From positions 15,853,501-15,917,500 of the forward strand of contig JASDFA010000006.1 in assembly GCA_035772735.1 (NCBI GenBank): a stretch of DNA of 64,000 nucleotides, read 5' to 3'. The DNA comes from Datura wrightii. Taxonomy: Eukaryota; Streptophyta; Magnoliopsida; Solanales; Solanaceae. This document shows positions 10,307 to 19,814 of the stretch, in pieces (within the stretch, counting starts at the first letter, position 1; every line of letters starts with the position of its first letter). Below the pieces are notes generated by a model. That model was not told where the DNA came from. It did no database searches and saw only the letters and a list, made by a program, of their open reading frames with translations. The position numbers were made by a program, and so were the translations under genes.

Positions 10307-10519
10307 TTCACTCCTAGCGCTCTGAATTTTTTTAAGCTTCTTTCCTTCCGCGCTCCGTCCTCAACCTGCCCCCGCTCTATCCCGCCTGTCGCACACGCCG
10401 TCTGGTGCCGCCTGTCGCGCCTCCATCGCCTAACCTAACGACACCCCGCCCCGAATATCTTTTTTGCAAAAAAATATTGTAAAAAAGCGACATAATTAAG
10501 CGGAGTTCCGGCAAAAGAA

Positions 10520-10638
10520 GGGATGCAACACGAGGACTTCCCAAGGGGTCACCCATCGTAGTACTACTCTCGCCCGAGCACGCTTAACTTCGGAGTTCTG
10601 ATGGGATCCGGTGCGTTAGTGCTGGTATGATCGCATCC
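10520..10638 (-). rRNA. 5S ribosomal RNA
   Basis: Full-length. Changes at nt 63 (T>C), 81 (G>C) and 95 (C>T). The 63/81 pair recurs at 11184 and 12179. Confidence 0.92.
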
Positions 10639-10851
10639 GTCACTCCTAGCGCTCTGAATTCTTTTAAGCTTATTTCCTTACGCGCTCCGTCCTCAACCTG
10701 CCCCCGCTCTATCCCGCCTGTCGCACACGCCGTCTGGTGCCGCCTGTCGCGCCTCCATCGCCTAACCTAACGACACCCCGCCCCGAATATCTTTTTTGAA
10801 AAAAAATATTGTAAAAAAGCGACATAATTAAGCGGAGTTCCAGCAAAAGAA

Positions 10852-10970
10852 GGGATACAACACGAGGACTTCCCAGGGAGTCACCCATCCTAGTACTACT
10901 CTCGCCCAAGCACGCTTAACTTCGAAGTTCTGATGGGATCCGGTGCGTTAGTGCTGGTATGATCGCATCC
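10852..10970 (-). rRNA. 5S ribosomal RNA
   Basis: Full-length. Changes at nt 46, 92 and 114. The upstream spacer shares the longer T run of the unit at 10188. Confidence 0.92.
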
Positions 10971-11183
10971 TGAACTCCTAGCGCTCTGAATTTTTTTAAG
11001 CTTCTTTCCTTCCGCGCTCCGTCCTCAACCTGCCCCCGCTCTATCCCGCCTGTCGCACACGCCGTCTGGTGCCGCCTGTCGCGCCTCCATCGCCTAACCT
11101 AACGACACCCCGCCCCGAATATCTTTTTTGCAAAAAAATATTGTAAAAAAGCGACATAATTAAGCGGAGTTCCGGCAAAAGAA

Positions 11184-11302
11184 GGGATGCAACACGAGGA
11201 CTTCCTAGGGGGTCACCCATCGTAGTACTACTCTCGCCCGAGCACGCTTAACTTCGGAGTTCTGATGGGATCCGGTGCGTTAGTGCTGGTATGATCGCAT
11301 CC
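11184..11302 (-). rRNA. 5S ribosomal RNA
   Basis: Full-length. Changes at nt 63, 81 and 97 (G>A). Confidence 0.92.
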
Positions 11303-11515
11303 GTCACTCCTAGCGCTCTGAATTCTTTTAAGCTTATTTCCTTCCGCGCTCCGTCCTCAACCTGCCCCCGCTCTATCCCGCCTGTCGCACACGCCGTCTG
11401 GTGCCGCCTGTCGCGCCTCCATCGCCTAACGTAACGACACCCCGCCCCGAATATCTTTTTTGAAAAAAAATATTGTAAAAAAGCGACATAATTAAGCGGA
11501 GTTCCGGCAAAAGAA

Positions 11516-11633
11516 GGATGCAACACGAGGACTTCCCAGGGGGTAACCCATCCTAGTACTACTCTCGCCCAAGCACGCTTAACTTCGGAGTTCTGATGGG
11601 ATCCGGTGCGTTAGTGCTGGTATGATCGCATCC
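11516..11633 (-). rRNA. 5S ribosomal RNA
   Basis: 118 nt because one terminal C is missing. Change at nt 89 (G>T). Confidence 0.92.
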
Positions 11634-11846
11634 GTCATTCCTATCGCTCTGAATTCTTTTAAGCTTTTTTCCTTCCGCGCTCCGTCCTCAACCTACCCCC
11701 GCTCTATCCCGCCTGTCGCACACGCCGTCTGGTGACGCCTGTCGCGCCTCCATCGCCTAACCTAACGACACCCCGCCCCGAATATCTTTTTTGCAAAAAA
11801 ATATTGTAAAAAAGCAACATAATTAAGCGGAGTTCCGGCAAAAGAA

Positions 11847-11965
11847 GGGATGCAACACGAGGACTTCCCAGGGGGTCACCCATCGTAGTACTACTCTCGC
11901 CCAAGCACGCTTAACTTCGGAGTTCTGATGGGATCCGATGCGTTAGTGCTGGTATGATCGCATCC
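11847..11965 (-). rRNA. 5S ribosomal RNA
   Basis: Full-length. Changes at nt 28 (C>T) and 81 (G>C). Confidence 0.93.
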
Positions 11966-12178
11966 ATCACTCCTAGCGCTCTGAATTCTTTTAAGCTTAT
12001 TTCCTTCCGCGCTCCGTCCTCAACCTGCCCCCGCTCTATCCCGCCTGTCGCACACGCCGTCTGGTGCCGCCTATCGCGCCTCCATCGCCTAACCTAACGA
12101 CACCCCGCCCCGAATATCTTTTTTGAAAAAAAATATTGTAAAAAAGCGACATAATTAAGCGGAGTTCCGGCAAAAGAA

Positions 12179-12297
12179 GGGATGCAACACGAGGACTTCC
12201 CAGGGGGTCACCCATCGTAGTACTACTCTCGCCCGAGCACGCTTAACTTCGGAGTTCTGATGGGATCCGATGCGTTAGTGCTGGTATGATCGCATCC
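12179..12297 (-). rRNA. 5S ribosomal RNA
   Basis: Full-length. Changes at nt 28, 63 and 81. Confidence 0.92.
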
Positions 12298-12510
12298 GTC
12301 ACTCCTAGCGCTCTGAATTCTTTTAAGCTTCTTTCCTTCCGCGCTCCGTCCTCAACCTGCCCCCGCTCTATCCCGCCTGTCGCACACGCCGTCTGGTGCC
12401 GCCTGTCGCGCCTCCATCGCCTAACCTAACGACACCCCGCCCCGAATATCTTTTTTGCAAAAAAATATTGTAAAAAAGCGACATAATTAAGCGGAGTTCC
12501 GGCAAAAGAA

Positions 12511-12629
12511 GGGATGCAACACGAGGACTTCCCAGGGGGTCACCCATCCTAGTAATACTCTCGCCCAAGCACGCTTCACTTCGGAGTTCTGATGGGATCC
12601 GGTGCGTTAGTGTTGGTATGATCGCATCC
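12511..12629 (-). rRNA. 5S ribosomal RNA
   Basis: Full-length. Changes at nt 17 (G>A), 53 (T>G, box A) and 75 (G>T). Confidence 0.9.
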
Positions 12630-12842
12630 GTCACTCCTAGCGCTCTGAATTCTTTTAAGCTTATTTCCTTACGCGCTCCGTCCTCAACCTGCCCCCGCTC
12701 TATCCCGCCTGTCGCACACGCCGTCTGGTGCCGCCTGTCGCGCCTCCATCGCCTAACCTAACGACACCCCTCCCCGAATATCTTTTTTGCAAAAAAATAT
12801 TGTAAAATAGCGACATAATTAAGCGGAGTTCCGGCAAAAGAA

Positions 12843-12961
12843 GGGATGCAACACGAGGACTTCCCAAGGGGTCACCCATCCTAGTACTACTCTCGCCCAA
12901 GCACGCTTAACTTCGGAGTTCTGATGGGATCCGGTGCGTTAGTGCTGGTATGATCGCATCC
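12843..12961 (-). rRNA. 5S ribosomal RNA
   Basis: Full-length. A single change at nt 95 (C>T); promoter boxes otherwise intact. Confidence 0.95.
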
Positions 12962-13174
12962 GTCATTCCTATCGCTCTGAATTCTTTTAAGCTTCTTTCC
13001 TTCCGCGCTCCGTCCTCAACCTACCCCTGCTCTATCCCGCCTGTCGCACACGCCGTCTGGTGACGCCTGTCGCGCCTCCATCGCCTAACCTAACGACACC
13101 CCGCCCCGAATATCTTTTTTGCAAAAAAATATTGTAAAAAAGCGACATAATTAAGCGGAGTTCCGGCAAAAAAA

Positions 13175-13293
13175 GGGATGCAACACGAGGACTTCCCAGG
13201 GAGTCACCCATCCTAGTACTACTCTCGCCCAAGCACGCTTAACTTCGGAGTTCTGATGGGATCCGATGCGTTAGTGCTGGTATGATCGCATCC
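13175..13293 (-). rRNA. 5S ribosomal RNA
   Basis: Full-length. Changes at nt 28 (C>T) and 92 (C>T). Confidence 0.94.
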
Positions 13294-13506
13294 GTCACTC
13301 CTAGCGCTCTGAATTCTTTTAAGCTTCTTTCCTTCCGCGCTCCGTCCTCAACCTGCCCCCGCTCTATCCCGCCTGTCGCACACGCCGTCTGTTGCCGCCT
13401 GTCGCGCCTCCATCGCCTAACCTAACGACACCCCGCCCCGAATATCTTTTTTGCAAAAAAATATTGTAAAAAAGCGACATAATTAAGCGGAGTTCCGGCA
13501 AAAGAA

Positions 13507-13547
13507 TGGATGCAACACGAGGACTTCCCAGGGGGTCACCCATCCTA
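13507..13547 (-). pseudogene. 5S rRNA gene, 3' piece (nt 79-119)
   Basis: Box C and the 3' end only; satellite starts at 13548. The spacer on its left has the CTGTTGCC variant found beside many of these pieces. Confidence 0.94.
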
Positions 13548-16124
13548 ACATACACCGAAAATAGAGAAAATCGTAAATTGTCATTTGTTCGAAAAATAGT
13601 AATGCCGATCAAACTAAATGACAGGGCGCCCGTCACCAGGCCCCGCAGGCTGCGCACAGCCAAAATTTGGGGCCAAACGGAGACGAAATCGATCAAATCT
13701 CCAGAAATCCGTGTGCTAACATAATACCGAAAATCGAGAAAATCGTAAAGTCTCATTTATGCGAAAAATAGTGATGCCGATCAAACGAAATGATAGCGCG
13801 CCTGTCACCAGACCCCGCGGGCTGCGCACAGCCAAAATTTGGGGCCAAATGGAGACGGTCGATCAAATCTCCAGAAATCCGTGGGCTAACATATACCGAA
13901 AATTGCAAAAATCGTAAATTCTCATTTATGCAAAAAATAGTGATGCCGATCAAACGAAATGATAGGGCGCCCGTCACCAGGTCCCGCGGGCTGCGCACAG
14001 CCAAAATTTGGGGCCGAACGGGGGCGGTCGATCAAATCTCCAGAAATCCGTGTGCTAACATTCGCCGAAAACCGAGAAAATCGTAAATTGTCATTTATTC
14101 GAAAAATAGTGATGCCAATCAAACGAAATGATAGGGCGCCCGTCAGCAGGCCCCGCAGGCTGCGTACGGCCAAACATTTGGGGAAAAACGGAGACGGTCG
14201 ATCAAATCTCCAGAAATCCGTGGGCTAACTTTCACCGAAAACCGAGAAAACGGTAAATTGTCATTTATTCAAAAAATAGTGATGCCGATCAAACGAAATG
14301 ATAGGGAGCCCGTCACCAGGCCCCGCAGGCTGCGCACATCCAAAATTTGGGGCCGAACGGAGACGGTCGATTGAATCTCGAAAAATCCGTGGGCTAACTT
14401 TCACCGAAAACCGAGAAAACGGTAAATTGTCATTTATTCAAAAAATAGTGATGCCGATCAAATGAAATGATAGGGAGCCCGTCACCAGGCCCCGCAGGCT
14501 GCGCACAGCCAAAATTTGGGGCCGAACGGAGACGGTCGATCAAATCTCCAGAAATCCGTGGGCTAAAATACACCAAAAATCGCGAAAATCATAAATTGTC
14601 ATTTATTCGAAAAATAGTGATGCCGATCAAACGAAATGATAGGGCGCCCTTCACTAGGCCCCGCGGGCTGCGGTCGATCAAATCTCCAGAAATCCGTGGG
14701 CTAACATATACCGAAAAATGCAAAAATTGTAAATTCTCATTTATGCAAAAAATAGTGATGCCGATCAAACGAAATGATAGGGCGCCCGCCACCAGGCCCC
14801 GCGGGCTGCGCACAGCCAAAATTTGGGGCCGAACGGGGGCGGTCGATCAAATCTCCAGAAATCCGTGTGCTAACATTCGCCGAAAACCGAGAAAATCGTA
14901 AATTGTCATTTATTATAAAATAGTGATGCCAATCAAACGAAATGATAGAGCGCCCGTCACCAGGCCCCGCGGGCTGCACACAGCCAAAATTTGGGGCCGA
15001 ACGGAGGCGGTCGATCAAATATCCAAAAATCACTGGGCTAACACGCACCGAAAATCGAGAAAATCGTAAATTCTCATTTCTGCGAAAAATAGTGATGCCG
15101 ATCAAACAAAATGATAGCGCGCCTGTCACTAGGCCCCGCGGGCTGCGCACATCAAAAATTTGGGGCCGAACGGAGCCGGTCGATCAAATCTCTAGAAATC
15201 CGTGGGCTAACATACACCGAAAATCGCGAAAATCGTAAATTCTCATTTATGCAAAAAATAGTGATGCCGATCAAACGAAATGATAGGGCGCCCGTCACCA
15301 GGCCCCGCAGGCTGAGCACAGCCAAAATTTGGGGCCGAACGGAGGCGGTCGATTGAATCTCGAAAAATCCGTGGGCTAACATACACCGAAAATTGAGAAA
15401 ATCGTAAATTCTCATTTATGCAAAAAATAGTGATGCCGATCGAACGAAATGATAGGGCGCCCGTCACCAGGCCCCGCAGGCTGCGCACAGCCAAAATTTC
15501 GGGCCAAACGGAGACGGTCGATCACATCTCCAAAAATCCGTGGGCTAACATACACCGAAAATCGAGAAAATCGTAAATTGTCATTTGTTCAAAAAATAGT
15601 AATGCCGATCAAATGAAATGACAGGGCGCCCGTCACCAAGCCCCGCAGGCTGCGCATAGCCAATATTTGGGGCCAAACGGAGACGGTCGATCAAATCTCC
15701 AGAAATCCGTGTGCTAACATACACCAGAAATTGAGAAAATCGTAAATTCTCATTTATGCAAAAAATAGTGATGCCGATCGAACGAAATGATGGGGCGCCC
15801 GTCACCAGGCCCCGCGGGCTGCGCACACCCAAAATTTGGGGCCAAACGGAGCCGGTCGATCAAATCTTCAGAAATCCGTGGGCTAACATACACCGAAAAT
15901 CGAGAAAATCATAAATTCTCATTTATGAGAAAAATAGTGATGCCGATCAAACAAAATGATAGGGCGCCCGTCACCAGGCCCCACGGGCTGCGCACAACCA
16001 AAATTTGGGGCCGAACGGAGGTGGTCGATCAAATCTCCAGAAATCCGTGGTCTAACATACACCGAAAATTGAGAAAATCGTAAATTCTCATTTATGCAAA
16101 AAATAGTGATGCCGATCAAACGAA
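13548..16124. repeat. 169-bp satellite block 4
   Basis: About 15.2 monomers. At about 14111-14180 it contains the monomer that elsewhere flanks the right end of the 1-kb composite element, but without the element. A monomer lacking about 35 bp lies at 14668-14674 (GGGCTGCG joined to GTCGATC). Monomers with CTAACTTTCACCG, usually found right of the element, lie at 14226-14530. Confidence 0.92.
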
Positions 16125-16208
16125 ATCCTAGTACTACTCTCGCCCAAGCACGCTTAACTTCGGAGTTCTGATGGGATCCGGTGCGTTAGTGCTAGTATGA
16201 TCGCATCC
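16125..16208 (-). pseudogene. 5S rRNA gene, 5' piece (nt 1-84)
   Basis: Interrupted in TAGGAT; satellite to the left. Confidence 0.95.
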
Positions 16209-16421
16209 GTCATTGCTAGCGCTCTGAATTCTTTTAAGCTTCTTTCCTTCCGCGCTCCGTCCTCAACCTGCCCCCGCTCTATCCCGCCTGTCGCACACGC
16301 CGTCTGGTGCCGCCTGTCGCGCCTCCATCGCCTAACCTAACGACACCCCGCCCCGAATATCTTTTTTGCAAAAAAATATTGTAAAAAAGCAACATAATTA
16401 AGCGGAGTTCCGGCAAAAGAA

Positions 16422-16540
16422 GGGATGCAACACGAGGACTTCCCAGGGGGTCACCCATCCTAGTACAACTCTCGCCCAAGCACGCTTAACTTCGGAGTTC
16501 TGATGGGATCCGGTGCGTTAGTGCTGGTATGATCGCATCC
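16422..16540 (-). rRNA. 5S ribosomal RNA
   Basis: Full-length. A single change at nt 74 (A>T). Confidence 0.95.
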
Positions 16541-16753
16541 GTCACTCCTAGCGCTCTGAATTCTTTTAAGCTTCTTTCCTTCCGCGCTCCGTCCTCAACC
16601 TGCCCCCGCTCTATCCCGCCTATCGCACACGCCGTCTGGTGCCGCCTGTCGCGCCTCCATCGCCTAACCTAACGACACCCCGCCCCGAATATCTTTTTTG
16701 CAAAAAAATATTGTAAAAAAGCGACATAATTAAGCGGAGTTCCGGCAAAAGAA

Positions 16754-16872
16754 GGGATGCAACACGAGGACTTCCCAGGGGGTCACCAATCCTAGTACTA
16801 CTCTCGCCCAAGCACGCTTAACTTCGGAGTTCTGATAGGATCCGGTGCGTTAGTGCTGGTATGATCGCATCC
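16754..16872 (-). rRNA. 5S ribosomal RNA
   Basis: Full-length. Changes at nt 36 (C>T) and 85 (G>T, box C). Confidence 0.92.
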
Positions 16873-17046
16873 GTCACTCCTAGCGCTCTGAATTCTTTTA
16901 AGCTTATTTCCTTCCGCGCTCCGTCCCCAACCTGCCCCCGCTCTATCCCGCCTGTCGCACACGCCGTCTGGTGCCGCCTGTCGCGCCTCCATCGCCTAAC
17001 CTAACGACACCCCGCCCCGTATATCTTTTTTGCAAAAAAATATTGT

Positions 17047-17085
17047 AAAAAAGCGACATAATTAAGCGGAGTTCCGGCAAAAGAA
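17047..17085 (-). terminator. RNA polymerase III terminator of a consensus 5S gene (representative)
   Basis: Just downstream of the gene at 17086-17204 the RNA-like strand reads TTCTTTTGCC (T4 at 17079-17082). A T6 run follows at 17047-17052. T runs of four or more end Pol III transcripts. Nearly all units carry the same bases. The four copies at 28604, 31510, 33572 and 36477 lack the proximal T4. Confidence 0.75.
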
Positions 17086-17204
17086 GGGATGCAACACGAG
17101 GACTTCCCAGGGGGTCACCCATCCTAGTACTACTCTCGCCCAAGCACGCTTAACTTCGGAGTTCTGATGGGATCCGGTGCGTTAGTGCTGGTATGATCGC
17201 ATCC
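17086..17204 (-). rRNA. 5S ribosomal RNA (consensus copy)
   Basis: Identical to the consensus I derived from the window. Box A (nt 50-64), intermediate element (about 67-72) and box C (80-97) are all intact. Best candidate for a functional gene. The boxes bind TFIIIA/TFIIIC and recruit Pol III. Confidence 0.97.
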
Positions 17205-17235
17205 GTCACTCCTAGCGCTCTGAATTCTTTTAAGC
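17205..17235 (-). promoter_or_regulatory. 5S upstream promoter elements (representative)
   Basis: Relative to the gene start on the minus strand: C at -1, GCGC at about -14 to -11, and an AT-rich TTAAAAG at about -29 to -23. This matches the plant pattern of a -1 C, a GC near -12 and a TATA-like box near -28. The same arrangement is found upstream of nearly every copy, including the 84-nt 5' pieces. Confidence 0.75.
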
Positions 17236-17417
17236 TTATTTCCTTCCGCGCTCCGTCCTCAACCTGCCCCCGCTCTATCCCGCCTGTCGCACACGCCGTC
17301 TGGTGCCGCCTGTCGCGCCTCCATCGCCTAACCTAACGACACCCCGCCCCGAATATCTTTTTTGCAAAAAAATATTGTAAAAAAGCGACATAATTAAGCG
17401 GAGTTCCGGCAAAAGAA

Positions 17418-17535
17418 GGAATGCAACACGAGGACTTCCCAGGGGGTCACCATCCTAGTACTACTCTCGCCCGAGCACGCTTAACTTCGGAGTTCTGATG
17501 GGATCCGGTGCGTTAGTGCTGGTATGATCGCATCC
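17418..17535 (-). rRNA. 5S ribosomal RNA
   Basis: 118 nt. One base deleted in box C (nt 85-87), plus changes at nt 63 and 117. Promoter function is doubtful. Confidence 0.85.
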
Positions 17536-17748
17536 GTCACTCCTGGCGCTCTGAATTCTTTTAAGCTTATTTCCTTCCGCGCTCCGTCCTCAACCTGCAC
17601 CCGCTCTATCCCGCCTGTCGCACACGCCGTTTGAAGCCGCCCGTCGCGCCTCCATCGCCTAACCTAACGACACCCCGCCCCGAATATCTTTTTTGCAAAA
17701 AAATATTGTAAAAAAGCGACATAATTAAGCGGAGTTTCGGCAAAAGAA

Positions 17749-17867
17749 GGGATGCAACACGAGGACTTCCCCGGGGGTCACCCATCCTAGTACTAATCTC
17801 GCCCAAGCACGCTTAACTTCAGAGTTCTGATGGGATCCGGTGCGTTAGTGCTGGTATGATCGCATCC
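17749..17867 (-). rRNA. 5S ribosomal RNA
   Basis: Full-length. Changes at nt 47 (C>T), 72 (G>T) and 96 (T>G). Confidence 0.9.
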
Positions 17868-18080
17868 GTCACTCCTAGCGCTCTGAATTCTTTTAAGCTT
17901 CTTTCCTTCCGCGCTCCGTCCTCAACCTGCCCCCGCTCTATCCCGCCTGTCGCACACGCCGTCTGTTGCCGCCTGTCGCGCCTCCATCGCCTAACCTAAC
18001 GACACCCCGCCCCGAATATCTTTTTTGCAAAAAAATATTGTAAAAAAGCGACATAATTAAGCGGAGTTCCGGCAAAAGAA

Positions 18081-18121
18081 TGGATGCAACACGAGGACTT
18101 CCCAGGGGGTCACCCATCCTA
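18081..18121 (-). pseudogene. 5S rRNA gene, 3' piece (nt 79-119)
   Basis: Box C and the 3' end only; satellite starts at 18122. Confidence 0.94.
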
Positions 18122-18806
18122 ACATACACCGAAAATAGAGAAAATCGTAAATTGTCATTTGTTCGAAAAATAGTAATGCCGATCAAACGAAATGACAGGG
18201 CGCCCGTCACCAGGCCCCGCAGGCTGCGCACAGCCAAAATTTGGGGCCAAACGGAGACGGTCGATCAAATCTCCAGTAATCCGTGTGCTAACATAATACC
18301 GAAAATTGAGAAAATCGTAAAGTCTCATTTATGCGAAAAATAGTGATGCCGATCAAACGAAATGATAGCGCGCCTGTCACCAGGCCCCGCGGGCTGCGCA
18401 CAGCCAAAATTTGGGGCCAAATGGAGACGGTCGATCAAATGTCCAGAAATCCGTGGGCTAACATATACCGAAAATTGCAAAAATCGTAAATTCTCATTTA
18501 TGCAAAAAATAGTGATGCCGATTAAACGAAATGATAGGGCGCCCGTCACCAGGCCCCGCGGGCTGCGCACAGCAAAAATTTGGGGCCGAACGGGGGCGGT
18601 CGATCAAATCTCCAGAAATCCGTGTGCTAACATTCGCCGAAAACCGAGAAAATCGTAAATTGTCATTTATTCGAAAAATAGTGATGTCAATCAAACGAAA
18701 TGATAGAGCGCCCGTCACCAGGCCCCGCGGGCTGCGCACAGCCAAAATTTGGGGCCGAACGGAGCCGGTCAATCAAATATCAAGAAATCCCTGGGCTAAC
18801 ACGCAC
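18122..18806. repeat. 169-bp satellite block 5, left part
   Basis: About 4.05 monomers from the 5S junction to the 1-kb composite element. The same 684-685-bp arrangement recurs at 47266-47950 and 54913-55596. Confidence 0.93.
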
Positions 18807-19364
18807 TGAAAAGTTTGAAAGTTAGCAACATAGGCGTACTATGCTAGTGTCGACAGACCGGCCGACATCGGATGTCACATGCTAACCTATGTCGAGACCC
18901 AACGCCCATCGATGAATGCCCAGCGATAGAAAATTTAAACTAGAACACCTATGCTTATGCTTATGATATAAATAAAATCCTAGAGATTAGTGGTGGTAGT
19001 GCTGGCCTACCATGGTCGCTTGCCATGGTGGTGTCAGTTGTGGTGGGTCGTTAGGACCAGTTTTTAAATTAAAATTGTCAACCATATTGGGAAATATGTT
19101 GAAATGAGTGCGATAGAGGCATATTTTAGAAAAATGGCTCGGCCAAACCGCCTTTCGGCAGTTTGTCGAGATAGATCTCGAAAAAATACACAAAATGAAA
19201 AAAAAATCGCGTAAAACGGATAATCCAGCCCAAAGTTATGATCATTTATATAATATGCCTCTAATAAACTATTTTTCCGTCGATTATATTACAGTTTTAA
19301 CAACATTATGTAAGATCTCATCAAAAGACTTGCATCTCGGCAGTTCTTATTTTGTTAATAAAGA

Positions 19365-19446
19365 GCTAACACACACCAAAAATCGCGAAAATCGTAAATT
19401 CTCATTTATGCAAAAAATAATGATGCCGATCAAACGAAATGATAGG
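19365..19446. repeat. 82-bp satellite piece inside composite element copy 1
   Basis: Runs from GCTAACACACACC to GATAGG, about half a monomer, bounded on both sides by element sequence. It occurs at the same place in copies 2, 3, 4 and 5 (25027-25108, 40287-40368, 42939-43020, 48509-48590). Confidence 0.9.
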
Positions 19447-19565
19447 ACTATCTAAATTCTGATTTCTTATTCTGATCTCTTTCTGTACTATACTGATTCT
19501 TTAGTGATTACCGTAATGAATTGATTTAAAACCGAAGTGGGGCTTATATATAATAGAAACAATAA

Positions 19566-19686
19566 ATCGCATTCAGGGAATGCGACTTATAAGTCGCTTT
19601 CGTGAATGCGATTTATAAGTCGCATTTCGTGAATGCGATTTATAAGTCGCATTCCTGGAATACGTTTTATAAGTCGCATTTTGCCT
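19566..19686. repeat. Palindromic 27-bp minisatellite in composite element
   Basis: About four repeats of 26-27 bp. Each holds an inverted repeat of the form AATGCGA..TTATAA..TCGCATT. The junction between repeats forms near-perfect palindromes that could fold into hairpins. Equivalent tracts: 25227-25300 (shorter), 40487-40606, 43139-43257, 48708-48826, 50113-50231. Confidence 0.88.
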
Positions 19687-19814
19687 TGCGACGCGCCGAC
19701 TTGCCGCTTGTCCGATCTTTCCCCGTGCCTTTTTCTAGCATGTATGTATTTCAAATACTCTTAACCAACAAGTGAATAGGCCATCTATAAGCTAGAAATT
19801 TACGGGGTGTAACA

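Larger units (their letters stand above)
9891..13547 (-). repeat. 5S rDNA cluster 3 (eleven units, longest)
   Basis: Length 11 x 332 + 6 less one base. Ten full copies. Variants alternate between neighbouring units, pointing to duplication of two-unit (664-bp) blocks. Confidence 0.95.
16125..18121 (-). repeat. 5S rDNA cluster 4 (six units)
   Basis: Length 6 x 332 + 6 less one base (deletion in the copy at 17418). Five full copies, one of them identical to the window consensus. Confidence 0.95.
18807..19814 (-). mobile_element. Composite LTR-like element, copy 1
   Basis: 1008 bp, starting TGAAAAG and ending GTGTAACA on the + strand. Read on the minus strand it begins TGTTACACCCCGTAAATTTC, like the 5' end of many plant Ty3-type LTRs, and has a TATA-like box at 19544-19555. 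It has three parts: segment A (18807-19364), an 82-bp satellite piece (19365-19446), and segment B (19447-19814). No 5-bp target duplication flanks it and no pol domains are present. The LTR assignment is inference. The short open frames in it are not convincing genes. Confidence 0.6.

Noticed and set aside
18987..19193. 68-codon minus-strand frame in the element ending in a Pro-rich stretch, possibly a gag start
   Set aside because: Too short, with no primer-binding site or conserved gag motif nearby. It could be the start of a retrotransposon gag but cannot be supported.
19195..19455. 86-codon + strand frame in segment A of the composite element, present in four copies
   Set aside because: Conservation reflects recent duplication. 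Copy 5 has lost the ATG, the frame runs into the satellite piece, and no known domain is visible.
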